Below, one piece after another: positions 11,970-23,100 of a stretch of DNA of 64,000 nt. Each line of letters begins with the position of its first letter. Position 1 is the first letter of the stretch. The notes under the pieces are model-generated. The model saw nothing but the letters and a program-made list of their open reading frames with translations. It searched no databases and was not told the origin of the DNA. Made by a program: the position numbers and the translations under genes. The DNA comes from Sphagnum compactum (Eukaryota > Bryophyta > Sphagnopsida > Sphagnales), in assembly GCA_965153455.1 (NCBI GenBank), contig OZ234498.1, forward strand, positions 17,794,001 to 17,858,000. Direction: 5' to 3'.

Positions 11970-12495
11970 TGTTACCCAAAATTCTTTTTGAACCGATATA
12001 TTCATGGACAAATAACCAATAGTTGATGAATTGGTACTTACACAAAAATCGATAATAATTTAATTGGTGATAATGGAACAAGTGAACTGAAGATAAATGT
12101 TGAATCTATAATTAACAAAACAAAGAATTGACAAAACAAGTCATAGATTTTTGAAATTTTGATTGGTTATAACAATTTTATTGACTAGTTACTATTAGTT
12201 GATTAGAACGAAATGTTTTATCAACTAGTTATTGTTTTGGTGATTTGCATGAGGCATTTTAAGTTCAAACTTAAAGTATATAGGAGGTGATGGTAGAACA
12301 TGAGAGACATCATATTTTTATATTTTCATACTTACTTTATGAATTTTAATGTACAAACTTGGAACTTTGATTTTTGAATATAGTTTTGTATTTTCATTAT
12401 GAGTTGGAACACTTGTCAGCATTAAGTAGTTTGTACCTATTCAAAATTTAGGAAAGGAGATTTGCATCAAGTGGGAAATAGAAAATCCATTAATA
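11970..12495 (+). repeat. 3' LTR
   Basis: A 526-bp right long terminal repeat starting TGTTACCC. It ends TTAATA, where the 5' LTR has TTAACA, and is followed directly by the AACAT duplication. Confidence 0.88.
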
Positions 12496-12500
12496 AACAT

Positions 12501-14509
12501 GTATAATGGAAATACCCCAAGGGTTTATCCATTCCTCTTGCAATAGAAGTTGCTAGATACAAACCATGCACCTTGAATGACACCTTGCATATCCTTAAGG
12601 AATTAGAATATATGACATGCCTTTTTTGCTTCACTTCGAGGCTTGTTGTTTAATTTGTCGAGTATAGACATGTCTAGTAATGGGGATTTGCTCCATTGAT
12701 GATATGGCACATTTTAATAAAGTCGGGAAATTTTAACAAAATGTGGAGGATTAAGGACGCTAAGTTCATAGAGCATCCGGTTTACAACATGATTTATGGT
12801 TACATTAATTTAATGACCATCATGGTTATGGAAAATTAAAATACATTACATGATGTTTGGAAGTTTATGTTGTGCTCTACTACAATAGGGTGAAAATTGA
12901 CTATCAAAATTATTGCTATAAACCAAGTTTCACCATGGCTTAAATTGATGTAATATTGGATTGTGTGGAAAAGAGAGTGAAAGTTGAAGAGTGAAGGTGG
13001 GACAAATTGGTTAACTATTGTCAAAAATTGGTGGTAAGGGAAACCTTAAGGAAGGCAATGGCAAAAATAAATTAGCATTACATTATTAAAAGAGTGGATC
13101 AAACATTCAAGTAAGTTCATTTGGGGAAGGATCCTTCTATGTTATAGGTTGCCATCCATCTACTTGACATTTATAGTAAACTAATTTTGAGACAAACCAA
13201 AGAGTTTTACCTTACATCATTCTTAATATATTGTTTTCCTTATCTTCCATGTCCCTTGCATGGAAGAGTAAATACAAAGTACAAAAGAATGATGAAAAAA
13301 TCAATCCTTAAAGAGAACTTTCAACCCTTTGAGGAAATTGATGACAAGATCAATGGCGTCCTCACACTAGTTGATGTTTCTAAAACAATGCCAATGTAAT
13401 TTAAGTGGAGGATTGTGTGAGGACAATATAGTTGTAAGAGGATTTGATAATGCTAGTAAAAGGAATTATTGGTAAGAAATAGAAGATAGTTGAATTAGCT
13501 AGTTAAGGTTAAAAAAATAGGATTCATTGAATGATAAGATAATTGATTTAGAAATTAGTTAACCAAAGTGTACTATCAACAATTTTTGTTAAGCATTGAA
13601 ATATCATCCTTACCAAATGAGATTACTAATTGAAAAAACATAGGACAAATGTGGTTATAATCATTATGATCTTACCCCAACAACATTAAAAAACAACAAA
13701 AAGAAAGGTAAAGATTAATACCCAAATGTGAGGTGTGAAGGAAAGAGAAAACTATGGTTGAATTGTGTACTTTGTAAATACACTATCTCGATGAAGGAGT
13801 GGTGTGTGTGTGTTTATGTGTGAAAGAGAGAGAAAAAAAAAGTGTGTGTATTTTTTGGTTGGTATGAAAAGTTTGAATGCTATAAAAATGAGGAAGTCAA
13901 TAAGAACAAATGTATGAAGTTTAGATGGACAAAAGAAAATTTGTCCCAAGTAATTTAAAATAGTTGTAGTACAATCATTGAGGTAAATGGATATTTTCTT
14001 GGAATTTGTTAAAATGCCTTGGTCATCTAGGAATGTGGTGTTTGAGATAAAAGAAAAGACAAGAACTTAATAATGCCAATAATTTAACATGATAAAATCA
14101 ATAACTTGCAAAATCTTATTGCTAATAAGTTTTACAATTCAAAGGTAAAATATAAGACTTCTTTAGAACACTTTGGATAGCTTTGTGTTTGGGATACATA
14201 AAACATTACTAGATTCACATTATTTTAAAATGTATCTTAAAGAATCATGAGCGGTATGTTATCACTTCCTACCAAAACTTTAAAGCTTGAATGTTTTAAG
14301 ATTTTTTTTAATGTTCAAGTGAAACATTAATCAATGGTATTTATCCAACTTCTTTAAGGTTTGCACTAGATCATGCAAATTGACCTAGATAAATCAAGTT
14401 ATTGTGTTAGTTATTACAATTAACACAGAAAGTGATAAAAACAAATCAAGTGTTGTGATTGATATAACATTTAATCTAGCAAAGGTGTTTGTAATAGGCT
14501 AGGGTCTTG
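12501..14509. other. AT-rich intergenic
   Basis: No gene seen. A GT/GA-rich microsatellite-like stretch lies at 13800-13850 (GTGTGTGTGTTTATGTGTG followed by GAGAGAG). Confidence 0.4.
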
Positions 14510-14755
14510 TGTTAGGTATAACTTTCAACACATGAGGTGCATACTATTATGCCAATGGCCTATTGACCAAATGACACAAGTGTTTGCACTACATCAAGTA
14601 GGTGCATCAAGTGTATAACATTGAACACAATATGTGCATTCCATTATGCTAGTGATCTACTAAAATGACATAAGTGTGCAACTATGTTAAACAAGTGCAT
14701 TAGGTATAACTTTAACACACAAGGTGCATGCCATTATGCCAAGAATTTGTGAAAC
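14510..14755 (+). repeat. Imperfect tandem repeat, about 2.5 copies
   Basis: Blocks starting at about 14510, 14609 and 14700 share 'GTATAAC-TT-AACACA--AGGTGCAT-CCATTATGCCA' followed by 'ATGACATAAGTGTG'. The unit is about 90-100 bp and diverged; the last copy is partial. Confidence 0.6.
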
Positions 14756-16542
14756 ATTAGAAATCACAGTTTGTGAATTTTGGGCCAATTAGCACCTTAT
14801 AGAACATATTCCAATAAATAGGTAGTGAATGTCACCCCAAATTTAAATAAGTTTATGCATCAAATAAAACATTAAAGGAATTTGATGAATTGATGTTATA
14901 TGTTTTGATCACACGACATTTGATTCAATTCTAAATAGTTGATACTTAAAATTTGAATACCTATTACGATTGGTACAAACCAACCATAAGTAATGATCAT
15001 TTTTGAATCATCTATGTGAAAATAAGTAATGAATAAACATTATTTATTTGGAAAATATCATTGGCCAAACTAATGCGAGGCTTCAATTCTATGCACATGT
15101 ATTTAATATTTATAGGATTGCAAACATTATTAAAGAAAAAATAACATTATCAACTTGGCATAACCAATTGTGCATGGAAAAATTGCAATAATTTTGAAAA
15201 AAATTGTGATATTGGTGCATTATGTGTTATCTTTATCATTTAATTCAGGGTGAAAGCGTGGTATTTTGTACATACTTGTTACCTTGTCAAGGCTAGATGA
15301 AAGTATACATAAAATAACAATAAAACCCATGGAAAAATTGGTATATATATATAAACATAGTTATTCATTATTGTGCATTGATTTTCAACTTTCAAATTGT
15401 TTCAATTAAGTTTTTGTCCACTTGTTTGAAATGCTAGTAGGTTCAAACTTTATTTTATGCAATGGACTCTTGTAGAGTATGTGGTATGTGGTAAGTATGT
15501 TTTAGTAGATACATTTTCTACTTTCTATTATGGCCACACTTCAAAACAATAATGATATCTATATCCCCAAACACATAGAATAACTAAGTTTTAAAATTAG
15601 ACTAAAAGTATCCCCATTTACAAATTTACCACTTGGCAAATGGGGATACTTTTGGTTTACTTTTCAAATTGTTTTGGTCCTAATTTTTTTAGCAGTGAAT
15701 ATTTATAGTAATAATAAAGGTATGGGATGGTTTACAATTATGTTTCACCCATTTTTATGCTACTTATTTGGTTTTATATGCATGATACAAGGTAAATCTA
15801 GAGACACTCATTTTTTTTCGTCTACTTTATCATACTTTTACCCTTCATGCATACACTAATTCCCAATTTGCTCATAAGCTTCTCACTAATCCTATGTAAC
15901 ACCTATTTCTACCTCACCAAACATTCAATAAACCAACCTTTAATGTGCATAACTCAATCCTTTTTAACTACATAAATCTTAGTCTTTCTTGTGTGACATT
16001 ACTTCCACCATTGCGACTTGGAACACTTGTAGCATCAATCAAAATGATATTGTAAACAAATTTTGATTTATTTATGAACATCCATTGAAGTTGCTTTAAC
16101 TTGATGCTTCCAAAAACACCTAGAAGGTGGTCTCATGAGGAGTTATTTTTGGGGCACACCATATCAACAACCTCAAACAAAAAGAACAAGGAAAAAGTGT
16201 AACCATAAGCAAATCAATAAACAACCAAATCCCTTGAATGAAAAGAATGAGACAAAACCTCACAATTAACTCCCATGTAGCTTCCTATTCACATACACAA
16301 CCAAGGATTTCACTAACAACTCAAAGTGAATTTCCTAATGAAGTGCATAGCTTGGAGGACTTGGGAAAAAATTGCAAAAAAATGGTTCAATGAGTCGAAG
16401 GACAAAAACCTGGAGAAATAAAGAAAAGACAAAAGGTTCAAGCTGCCCACAAATTTTAAGTTTTTTTGGGCTGGCCAAGACCTTAATTTCTTATCCAGTC
16501 TGCCAAAATGTCTACTATTTGTGGATGTTCATCTTTTGTGAA
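14756..16542. other. AT-rich intergenic with one perfect hairpin
   Basis: No gene recognised. The notable structure is the perfect hairpin at 15604-15653, listed separately. Confidence 0.4.
15604..15653. repeat. Perfect 16-bp inverted repeat, 18-bp loop
   Basis: AAAAGTATCCCCATTT and its exact complement AAATGGGGATACTTTT flank an 18-bp spacer; the arms extend outward with mismatches. It may be a small MITE remnant or a foldback RNA locus. Confidence 0.6.
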
Positions 16543-16793
16543 TATTCAATGGATGAATGGATGAAGTTCTATTGATGAAATTTTATGTACAAATTTTCAT
16601 GGATGAAAAGCTCAACTTTCATGGAATAAAGTTTATAAAAAAAATCATAGTTGCTAGAGAAGGGACATTTGTGGGGGTCTTGGCCTTCAATAATGAGCCG
16701 TTTGCATCACTGGTAAAATTAAAGATCAACTTTTCATCCATGAATTTTCCATAATATCTCATAATAGAACTTCATCCATTCATCCATGGAAAA
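16543..16793. repeat. Long inverted repeat, about 70-bp arms
   Basis: The left arm (about 16545-16616) contains ATGGATGAATGGATGAAGTT and GGATGAAAAGCTCAAC. The right arm (about 16722-16790) is its imperfect complement, with GATCAACTTTTCATCCATG and AACTTCATCCATTCATCCAT. About 105 bp lies between them. A MITE or foldback structure; I did not find a clear target duplication. Confidence 0.65.
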
Positions 16794-17503
16794 TTCACAA
16801 ATGATATTTCATGGACATTCAACCATGGAATTTGGACATTTAATGCAATAAAAAGACTATGCCATGGACTCAATAAATTATAGATGATTTTTTATGGTTG
16901 AATTTTTTTTCATCCTAACATTTCCTGAATTTTCATGGATGGACTTCCATTCCATTTATTTCATCCTAGGATTCAAGGTCTTCTACATTTAGAAATGCCA
17001 TCAAAGACATCAGAAAAGCTGTGAAAGGCACAAAATGAAGATGGAGATGATAGAGAGGACTCAATCTCAGATGCTTTTAAGTAACCTAGCTTGACACTTG
17101 CATGTACAATGGCCATAATTTTCTTAGCATCCAATTGTGTGCTCAATTGGATTTTAAACATAGACATTGTAAAGAAAGATGTCACTTAAAGACTAGGTTG
17201 TTGAGGGCTTCAATCATTATGTAGTTCGTCAAAAAAAAAAATTGTTTCTCATTTCTTGTGCAATGTGCCACATGTTTGTTTATACAAGGTCCCAAATGGG
17301 TGTAATATATAGATTCCTTTCACCACAATCAAAGTGTTTGTTTCTTTCTCTTCAAAATTGCTCACAAAATTGGAAGCAAACTTAAGAGGATAATATGCAA
17401 GTGAGGAAGCATGTGGGTGAAAAGCAAAACCAATGGGTTGTGAAGAGGATAGAATTTGAAAGAGTTGTGAACCATAATCATTGGACCAAGAAGTTGCCAT
17501 GGG

Positions 17504-17645
17504 TGTTTTTTTTTTCAAATTCCTCAAGTAGGTGCAGTGGCTAGGATCCTCAGCATTAATTAGCAGTAAATGGCGACTCTCCTGGTGGACTAGTAGATCT
17601 TTTTTGGAATCCTGCCTAGTTATGGCGACCTGTAGGAACACACTA
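17504..17645 (+). repeat. Dispersed repeat C, plus copy
   Basis: T-run followed by CAAATTCCTCAAGTAGGT, then AGTGGCTAGGATCCTCAGC, TTAATTAGCAGTAAATGGCG and later GCCTAGTTATGGCGACC. The same order occurs in reverse at 43585-43685. A 136-codon frame on the minus strand across this repeat is not a gene. Confidence 0.65.
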
Positions 17646-18026
17646 TCTAAATCTGGCAACTTCTAAGTTTTTTGGGTGAACCACTACCCTCATGGGTACC
17701 CATGGTTCAAACCAGTGTTAGGTGGTTTTGTGCTTTTATGAAGAAACTCTGGTCCCACTCCAAATAAAATAAAATCAGGACCGTCTCAGTTCTGGTTCCA
17801 CTGGTCTGGTTCTTCAGAAGAATAATTATTTGTTACAAAACTGAAAATCAGTTCCAGTTCGGATCCAGTTCCTATTGACTTGGATCTCATAACGCAAACC
17901 AGAACTTATATTGTTATAAGCAACTACTGTGTTGCTTCCCTCTACTGTTTGTCTGAAGGACAGCCTTTTTAGGGTGTGCAAAATTTCGCCAAAAGAGGCT
18001 CCCCAGAAAATGGGTCTCCAAGCTAT

Positions 18027-18743
18027 ACTTATCCGTAAAGTCAGATGATTAAAGGGCGAGAACGGCCAGTTTAGGCATAATATGGCATCAAACGCATAAG
18101 GAATGAAATTTTACAAAATGGAATGACAGGGACCCAAACTAATTTTCCACCAATTTTGGTGGTAAACTGAGTTTCATCCCCTCTTTCCTTTTTCCTGAGC
18201 GCCTCCATTGCTGCTACATATAGTTTCACTGCTCTTACCTCCATTACTGCTACATAATTTTCACTCGTCCTACCTGTACCACCACTATAATTACTCTTGA
18301 ACCTTGTGCATTGAATGCTGAGTTTCAGCATTTCATTCCGAGATTCAATAAAATTTCCTTACTTTGCAGATATCACTGAAAGCAGCGTTTTTTTTTTCAT
18401 TTTTTAATGTGACACAGGTGGCGATCATCCCACAAGAGATTTAGATTAAGTGACAGTGATCCCACAAAAAATTTAGCCTAATGGCGAAATAACTTAAGAA
18501 AACTGTCAAAATAGTGAAAACTAGCAGAAAAACTGCCTTACGCAGTAAAAATCTGGCAAAAATTCCTTTCTCACTGGATGCAACCTGGCACCTTAAACCT
18601 CATTCAATAACAGTGTCTGGCGATTTGGAGCTATAAACTCCTGGTGTGGTGGTTGCGCCTCCCGAGCTAAGGGTGAAATTTTTGCCCCAGTTCGCCAGAA
18701 AAAAAAAAACACTGACTGAAAGAAGGGATAAGGGGGGAAAGAG
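18027..18743 (+). repeat. Repeat D copy 1, interrupted by a hAT-like MITE
   Basis: Starts with ACTTATCCGTAAAGT, matching the termini of repeat D copy 2. The block 18150-18382 (CTGAGTTTCATCC..., GAGCGCCTCCATTGCTGCTA, ...ATATCACTGAAAG) aligns with 19226-19437. It is split by the MITE at 18383-18714 and ends where a family A element begins (18744); its right terminus is not found. Confidence 0.7.
18383..18714. mobile_element. hAT-like MITE with confirmed empty site
   Basis: A 332-bp element from CAGCGTTTTTTTTTT to AAAAAAAAACACTG, flanked by the 8-bp duplication ACTGAAAG (18375-18382 and 18715-18722). The related sequence at 19430-19437 has one ACTGAAAG followed directly by the GGGGATGGGGGG context, the unoccupied site. 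Subterminal GTGGCGATCATCCCACAAGA resembles other hAT-like copies here. No transposase. Confidence 0.88.
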
Positions 18744-19040
18744 GGCCATGGTGAACCAGCACCCACCAGCGCACCATGAAGGATAAATGATAAGTGGTCA
18801 GGAAACAGTTTTCTGTTTTGTTCCAGTTCCTTAGCTAACCATGGTGGTTAGCTCAGTTGCTCGCAGTAAAAACAACCCTTAACTATGTATAAACCATCTA
18901 CTTACGTAGTAATTATCTATTTTCTTACCTATCTACCTATATATGAGACCTATTTCTTACAAAATTGAGGTTCATCTCTAACTGAGTAATGACAGGCATC
19001 CAGTGGATGGTCCGCAGGTGGGTGCTGGTTCATTGAGGCC
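18744..19040 (+). mobile_element. Repeat family A, plus copy
   Basis: Ends GGCCATGGTGAACCAGCACC and GGTGCTGGTTCATTGAGGCC form an inverted pair. The inner sequence includes CCAGCGCACCATGAAGGAT, CAGTTTTCTGTTTTGTTCC, CTAACCATGGTGGTTAGC and ATCCAGTGGATGGTCCGC, shared with copies at 6223, 24561 and 45107. No coding capacity. Confidence 0.8.
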
Positions 19041-19091
19041 AATGACACCTAACACCTAACCCTACAATGCGAAGTTTCGTAGATATTAGAG

Positions 19092-19502
19092 TTATCCGTA
19101 AAGTAAGAAAAACGCAGCACCAGAACCCTGAGTTTGGTCATACACAGGGTGAGATTGAAAAAAAACTTGCAAAAAAAGTACATTAGCATTCAAAGGGGGG
19201 GGGGCTGAAACTCAGAAAACCATCAATTTTGGTAAACCGAGTTTCATCCTGTCTTTCCTTTTTCTTGAGCGCCTCCACTGCTGCTACATATATTTTCACT
19301 GCTCCTAACTGTACAACTACTATAATTAGTCTCGAACTTTGTACATTAAATGCTGATACTCAGCATTTCATACTGAGTTGCAGCATTCCATACTGAGATT
19401 TATTAAAATCTCTTTACTTTGTGGATATTACTGAAAGAGGGGATGGGGGGTGAAAGGAGGCCCAAAGACAGGGTGAAGACAGGGTTACTTTACGGATAAG
19501 TG
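19092..19502 (+). mobile_element. Repeat D copy 2 (TIR TTATCCGTAAAGTAA)
   Basis: Bounded by TTATCCGTAAAGTAA (19092-19106) and its exact complement TTACTTTACGGATAA (19485-19499). About 410 bp, with a G-run near 19196-19203 and the block shared with copy 1. It carries no MITE insertion, so it serves as reference for the interrupted copy. Superfamily not assigned. Confidence 0.72.
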
Positions 19503-19881
19503 TATTGTCAAGTCTCTCACTATTTATAGAGACATCATGTCTTGTTTGTTGGCCCACGTAGAAGGTTTAGATTGGGAGTAACTCGAAGAACTATGAGCCA
19601 AAAGACGTAAAGCAAGAAAAAATCTTTTTTTTGAGTCCAGGCAGAAGACAGACGGAATCCAAGATTTTAATAAGAGTTAAACAGTACTCAAAGGACGGTT
19701 CCACATTGCCAATGGGAACCACCCGGTGTTTGGTGGGCATTTACTTAGGCCCTAAATCTCCACTTGTTACAAACCCAGTTCTTTAATCGCAGTTAAAATA
19801 ATCCCAATTGTTGGTTAGACGCACTAGGTTACTACAGTTGAGATAATATTGCAACTTGGTTTTCTTAATTTGGTATACTTA

Positions 19882-20195
19882 GGGCGACTTTAGACAAGGG
19901 TCCAAGGTCCAGGGACCAATGAATTCAAGCAATTTATTGGTCGAAAGCCTTAAATTGGTCCCAAGGCCTTTAAAAGAGGGTCCAAGACCAAAAAGTGGCA
20001 AATTGAGGCTAAACCTACATGGCACCTGTTTTGGAGGGAAAATCAATTGGTTCAAACCCAAAAACAGTGCTAAAAGGAGAGCTCCTGATTTGGAGAACCA
20101 AGAATCAGGCTATGGACCAAGGATTCAATTTGCTTCAAATCTGTCGAAATTTGGTCCTAGGAAATTGGACCCTGGAACCCTGTCTAAAGTGGGCC
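19882..20195. mobile_element. Tourist/PIF-Harbinger-like MITE
   Basis: A 314-bp element with imperfect inverted termini: GGGCGACTTTAGACAAGGGT at the left and, read inward from the right, GGCCCACTTTAGACAGGGTT. TTA flanks both sides (19879-19881, 20196-20198), the duplication typical of PIF/Harbinger. The interior is rich in GGTCC/GGACC motifs. Overlapping open frames here are not genes. Confidence 0.78.
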
Positions 20196-20198
20196 TTA

Positions 20199-23100
20199 AT
20201 TCAACTGCACTTTGTTGCTGTACCTACAAAATTACTTTTGACAACATTTTGGCCAGTATATTTGGTTTCATTTTGAAGTTGACAACAATGGAAATGTTGA
20301 AGAAATAATCTATTTATGACGAAAAATTAGAAAATATTTTTTTCTGGTGTAAATTCAAATATTTTTCTAATTTTTGAGCAAAAAAAATCTATTTATTATA
20401 TCACATTTTTTTAAATAATATTAAAAAATCCCTGACTGCAACATGCTTTTTTTTGGTGTGAGTATCCCAAGCATGTATACTGACTGCATTACAAGGTCTT
20501 TGTTGTCAACATAGTGGCATTTTGGAATAGCCTATCATTGTATTGTTTATCAAACCAACCAAGGAACAAACTATTGTCCAAGATGACTAAAATGGGTTGA
20601 TGAACTTTATAAACAACCTTCAAACAACTTGATTGCCCAAACATGTATGGAAAAAAATTTTAACTATGCAATTTGAATGGGTACCAAATTTGAAACTCAT
20701 CATGAACTCAAATAGATTTCATCATGGATTGAACCCATGAAGAAGGAAATTCTACATATAATATATTGTGTAGTCGCCATGGGGAATACATTGAAATGAA
20801 AAAAAATTCTATGGACTCGCAAGTCCATTTTTAAAAATCATTTTTCCCCCATATATCTCACAATTCTGGAGTTTCATAATTATTAGATAGTTAACCAAAT
20901 TGAACATACGAGTATACCATATTATAGCTTTTAATCATGTATCGATATCTTCAATTAGAAGCCATTTACTCCTCCAATTCAACTTTTAAATGATTGAAGT
21001 GTTTTTTTGGTAGTTTGTGTTTAACTTTTCAAGTGGATATAACTTTCAAGAAACAAGTATTTTTTGGGAAGGTGAGACCATTCACTTATTGCTCCCCTTG
21101 AGATCTTCCAACAATCCCAATATCATTTTCTTAACCTTATTTCTAATATTCAAATGTCTAGAGGAATCCTAATTCCTATATTATAAATTCATGTTGGGAA
21201 TCCTAGAAATGTTTTTCTTTGATATTCAAACATTTCCATTTTCTCAAGTGAACAGTGCACTATCCTTGAGTTAGAACATGTGTTGGATTTGCATTCATTT
21301 CAATTTTTTATTAAGTTTTAATTCGACTTTATATTCCAAAAAGGACATATACTGTGAGAGATCGTGTCCGTGATGACCACATTGCCTTGTAGCTAGAGCT
21401 CAAAAATCATTTAAGTACAACTGTGTTGCAACTACATTCTTTAAAGTGCAACTTCTATGCAACTACACTTTATAAATATGTGATTTAATAAATAAATTTT
21501 CATGTTAAAAAATAAACTTGTTGTTGTATAATTGCATCGTAATTTTAAACGTGTTTCATATATGATAGTTTATATGCATTGTATTTACATATGTAGTCAA
21601 TTATGTTTGAGTTTTTAAAGAATTGCATTGCAATTATATAAGCAATTAAGTTAAGACTGTTAAAAACAAGCTACACATTGAGCAACTTTTCATACACACG
21701 TGATTACGCCATGTCTCGACATTCTTAACATCCATGGGGTACAAGTTTTTTTTTAAAAAAAACAAAAAAACAAAATGATTTTGGATGGGTTCAACCAATG
21801 TTGGGGTGATTCTTTCAATTTTTTAAACACTTAAGGTTTTCAAAAAATGGTTTTCTAGCTGATTTTTTGATTTTTCATATTTTTAAAAACCACAATTACT
21901 TACCAAAACTAGTTTTTGAATTTTTTGAAAATTGACAAATAAAGAAATATATAATTGAGTTGATAATCTATGGGTATCTATCCTTTATTTCCAAAAATGA
22001 TGGAGAAAAATTGAAAAGTCAACTAATTTTTTAATTTTTTGAAAAAAAAATTCAAGTTGTGAAAATTCACTCGAAAGAAAACATGCTAATGCTTTAGAGT
22101 GAAGGAATGCTTAAGCTTTTTTACTAGGGAATTTGTTGCATTTTGATATGAATAGATAATACAATAACATGGCTCTATTGAGAAGTTGGGATTAATATTA
22201 TTCTTGTGTTTGAAGTTCTTGATCCTTTAGTCCCCATGATGATGAGATAAAGAACATGTTTTGATTTTCAAAACTTTTGCTTATATTAAAATTAGAGAAT
22301 TTTGCACCAATACCATTTGATAAGATTGGGGTGTGTCATTAACATGAAAGGCTCTTCCAATTTTATTTATAAAAAGGTGATCAATTTGGATGAATTGAAG
22401 GAAGAAAATGATCAAACCTAAAAGTTGAAATCAATTTTGTGAATGTAAATGGTTTTAAACTTATGCTCAGTGTAACCGTAAATGACATAATGGCATTTAT
22501 TCACACAACACATAAATGTAAGTGTAAAACAAATAAACTTACATAGTTTAACAATTTAAAAACATGTAATTTTGAAGGGGGGGGGGAGGGGAAGGTGGGT
22601 GTAATGTTTGGTCAAATTTTTTTTTGGGATGCACCACAAATAATTAAATTAATTAACATGAGTCACAATAGGTACGCAAGCTGTTGCAAAAGCAAGAGCC
22701 AAAAAATGCTCATGAGTAAACTTTAAAATAGAAATTCTATTCGTGGAATGAGGCGAGGTAGCATGTAACCAGGATGCCTTCAAGAATGTGCACTCAAAAT
22801 ATTTTCCAATAACTTAGCACCATAGTTTGTCCCATTTGCTTAAAATTGTGCTCTTTGCATATTGCATATAAGTGAGTTGAAGGAAACATCGACACAATAC
22901 TAATAAAAGCTTTTATTTGGAGAGTATTAAAAATATTGAACTTTTTTTTTGAAGAACCAATCATAGCAACCCATTGCAAAAAATTAAAATTTTTTTTTTT
23001 TTTTTTTGAGCTTAGGATGCATGCATAATTAATATGGATTGCAAATAGGTACAATCACTTAGGTTACATAATAAATACATTGGCACTTCTCAAATCATTT

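Larger units (their letters stand above)
8910..12500 (+). mobile_element. Non-autonomous LTR retrotransposon with nested MITE
   Basis: Two long direct repeats (8915-9456 and 11970-12495) flank 2.5 kb of internal sequence. The whole is bounded by the 5-bp target duplication AACAT (8910-8914, 12496-12500). The element runs from TGTTACCC (3' LTR; TATTACCC in the 5' LTR) to TTAACA (5' LTR; TTAATA in the 3' LTR), so each LTR keeps one intact TG or CA end. A putative primer-binding site TGGTGACCATGCAATGG begins 2 bases after the 5' LTR (9459), and a purine tract GGGAGGGGATAA precedes the 3' LTR. I see no protease, integrase or reverse transcriptase, so it would depend on another element. A CACTA-type MITE lies inside (9817-9948). 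The LTRs differ by many substitutions and indels, so the insertion is old. Confidence 0.88.

Noticed and set aside
13800-13850. Repeat stretch considered as a CRISPR-like or structured array
   Set aside because: It is a simple GT/GA microsatellite without spacers; the organism is a plant.
17249-17659. 136-codon open frame on the minus strand
   Set aside because: Overlaps dispersed repeat C and has no recognisable domain; the second repeat copy does not keep the frame.
19919-20308. 129-codon plus-strand frame
   Set aside because: Lies across the Tourist-like MITE and its right flank; composition follows the repeat, not a protein.
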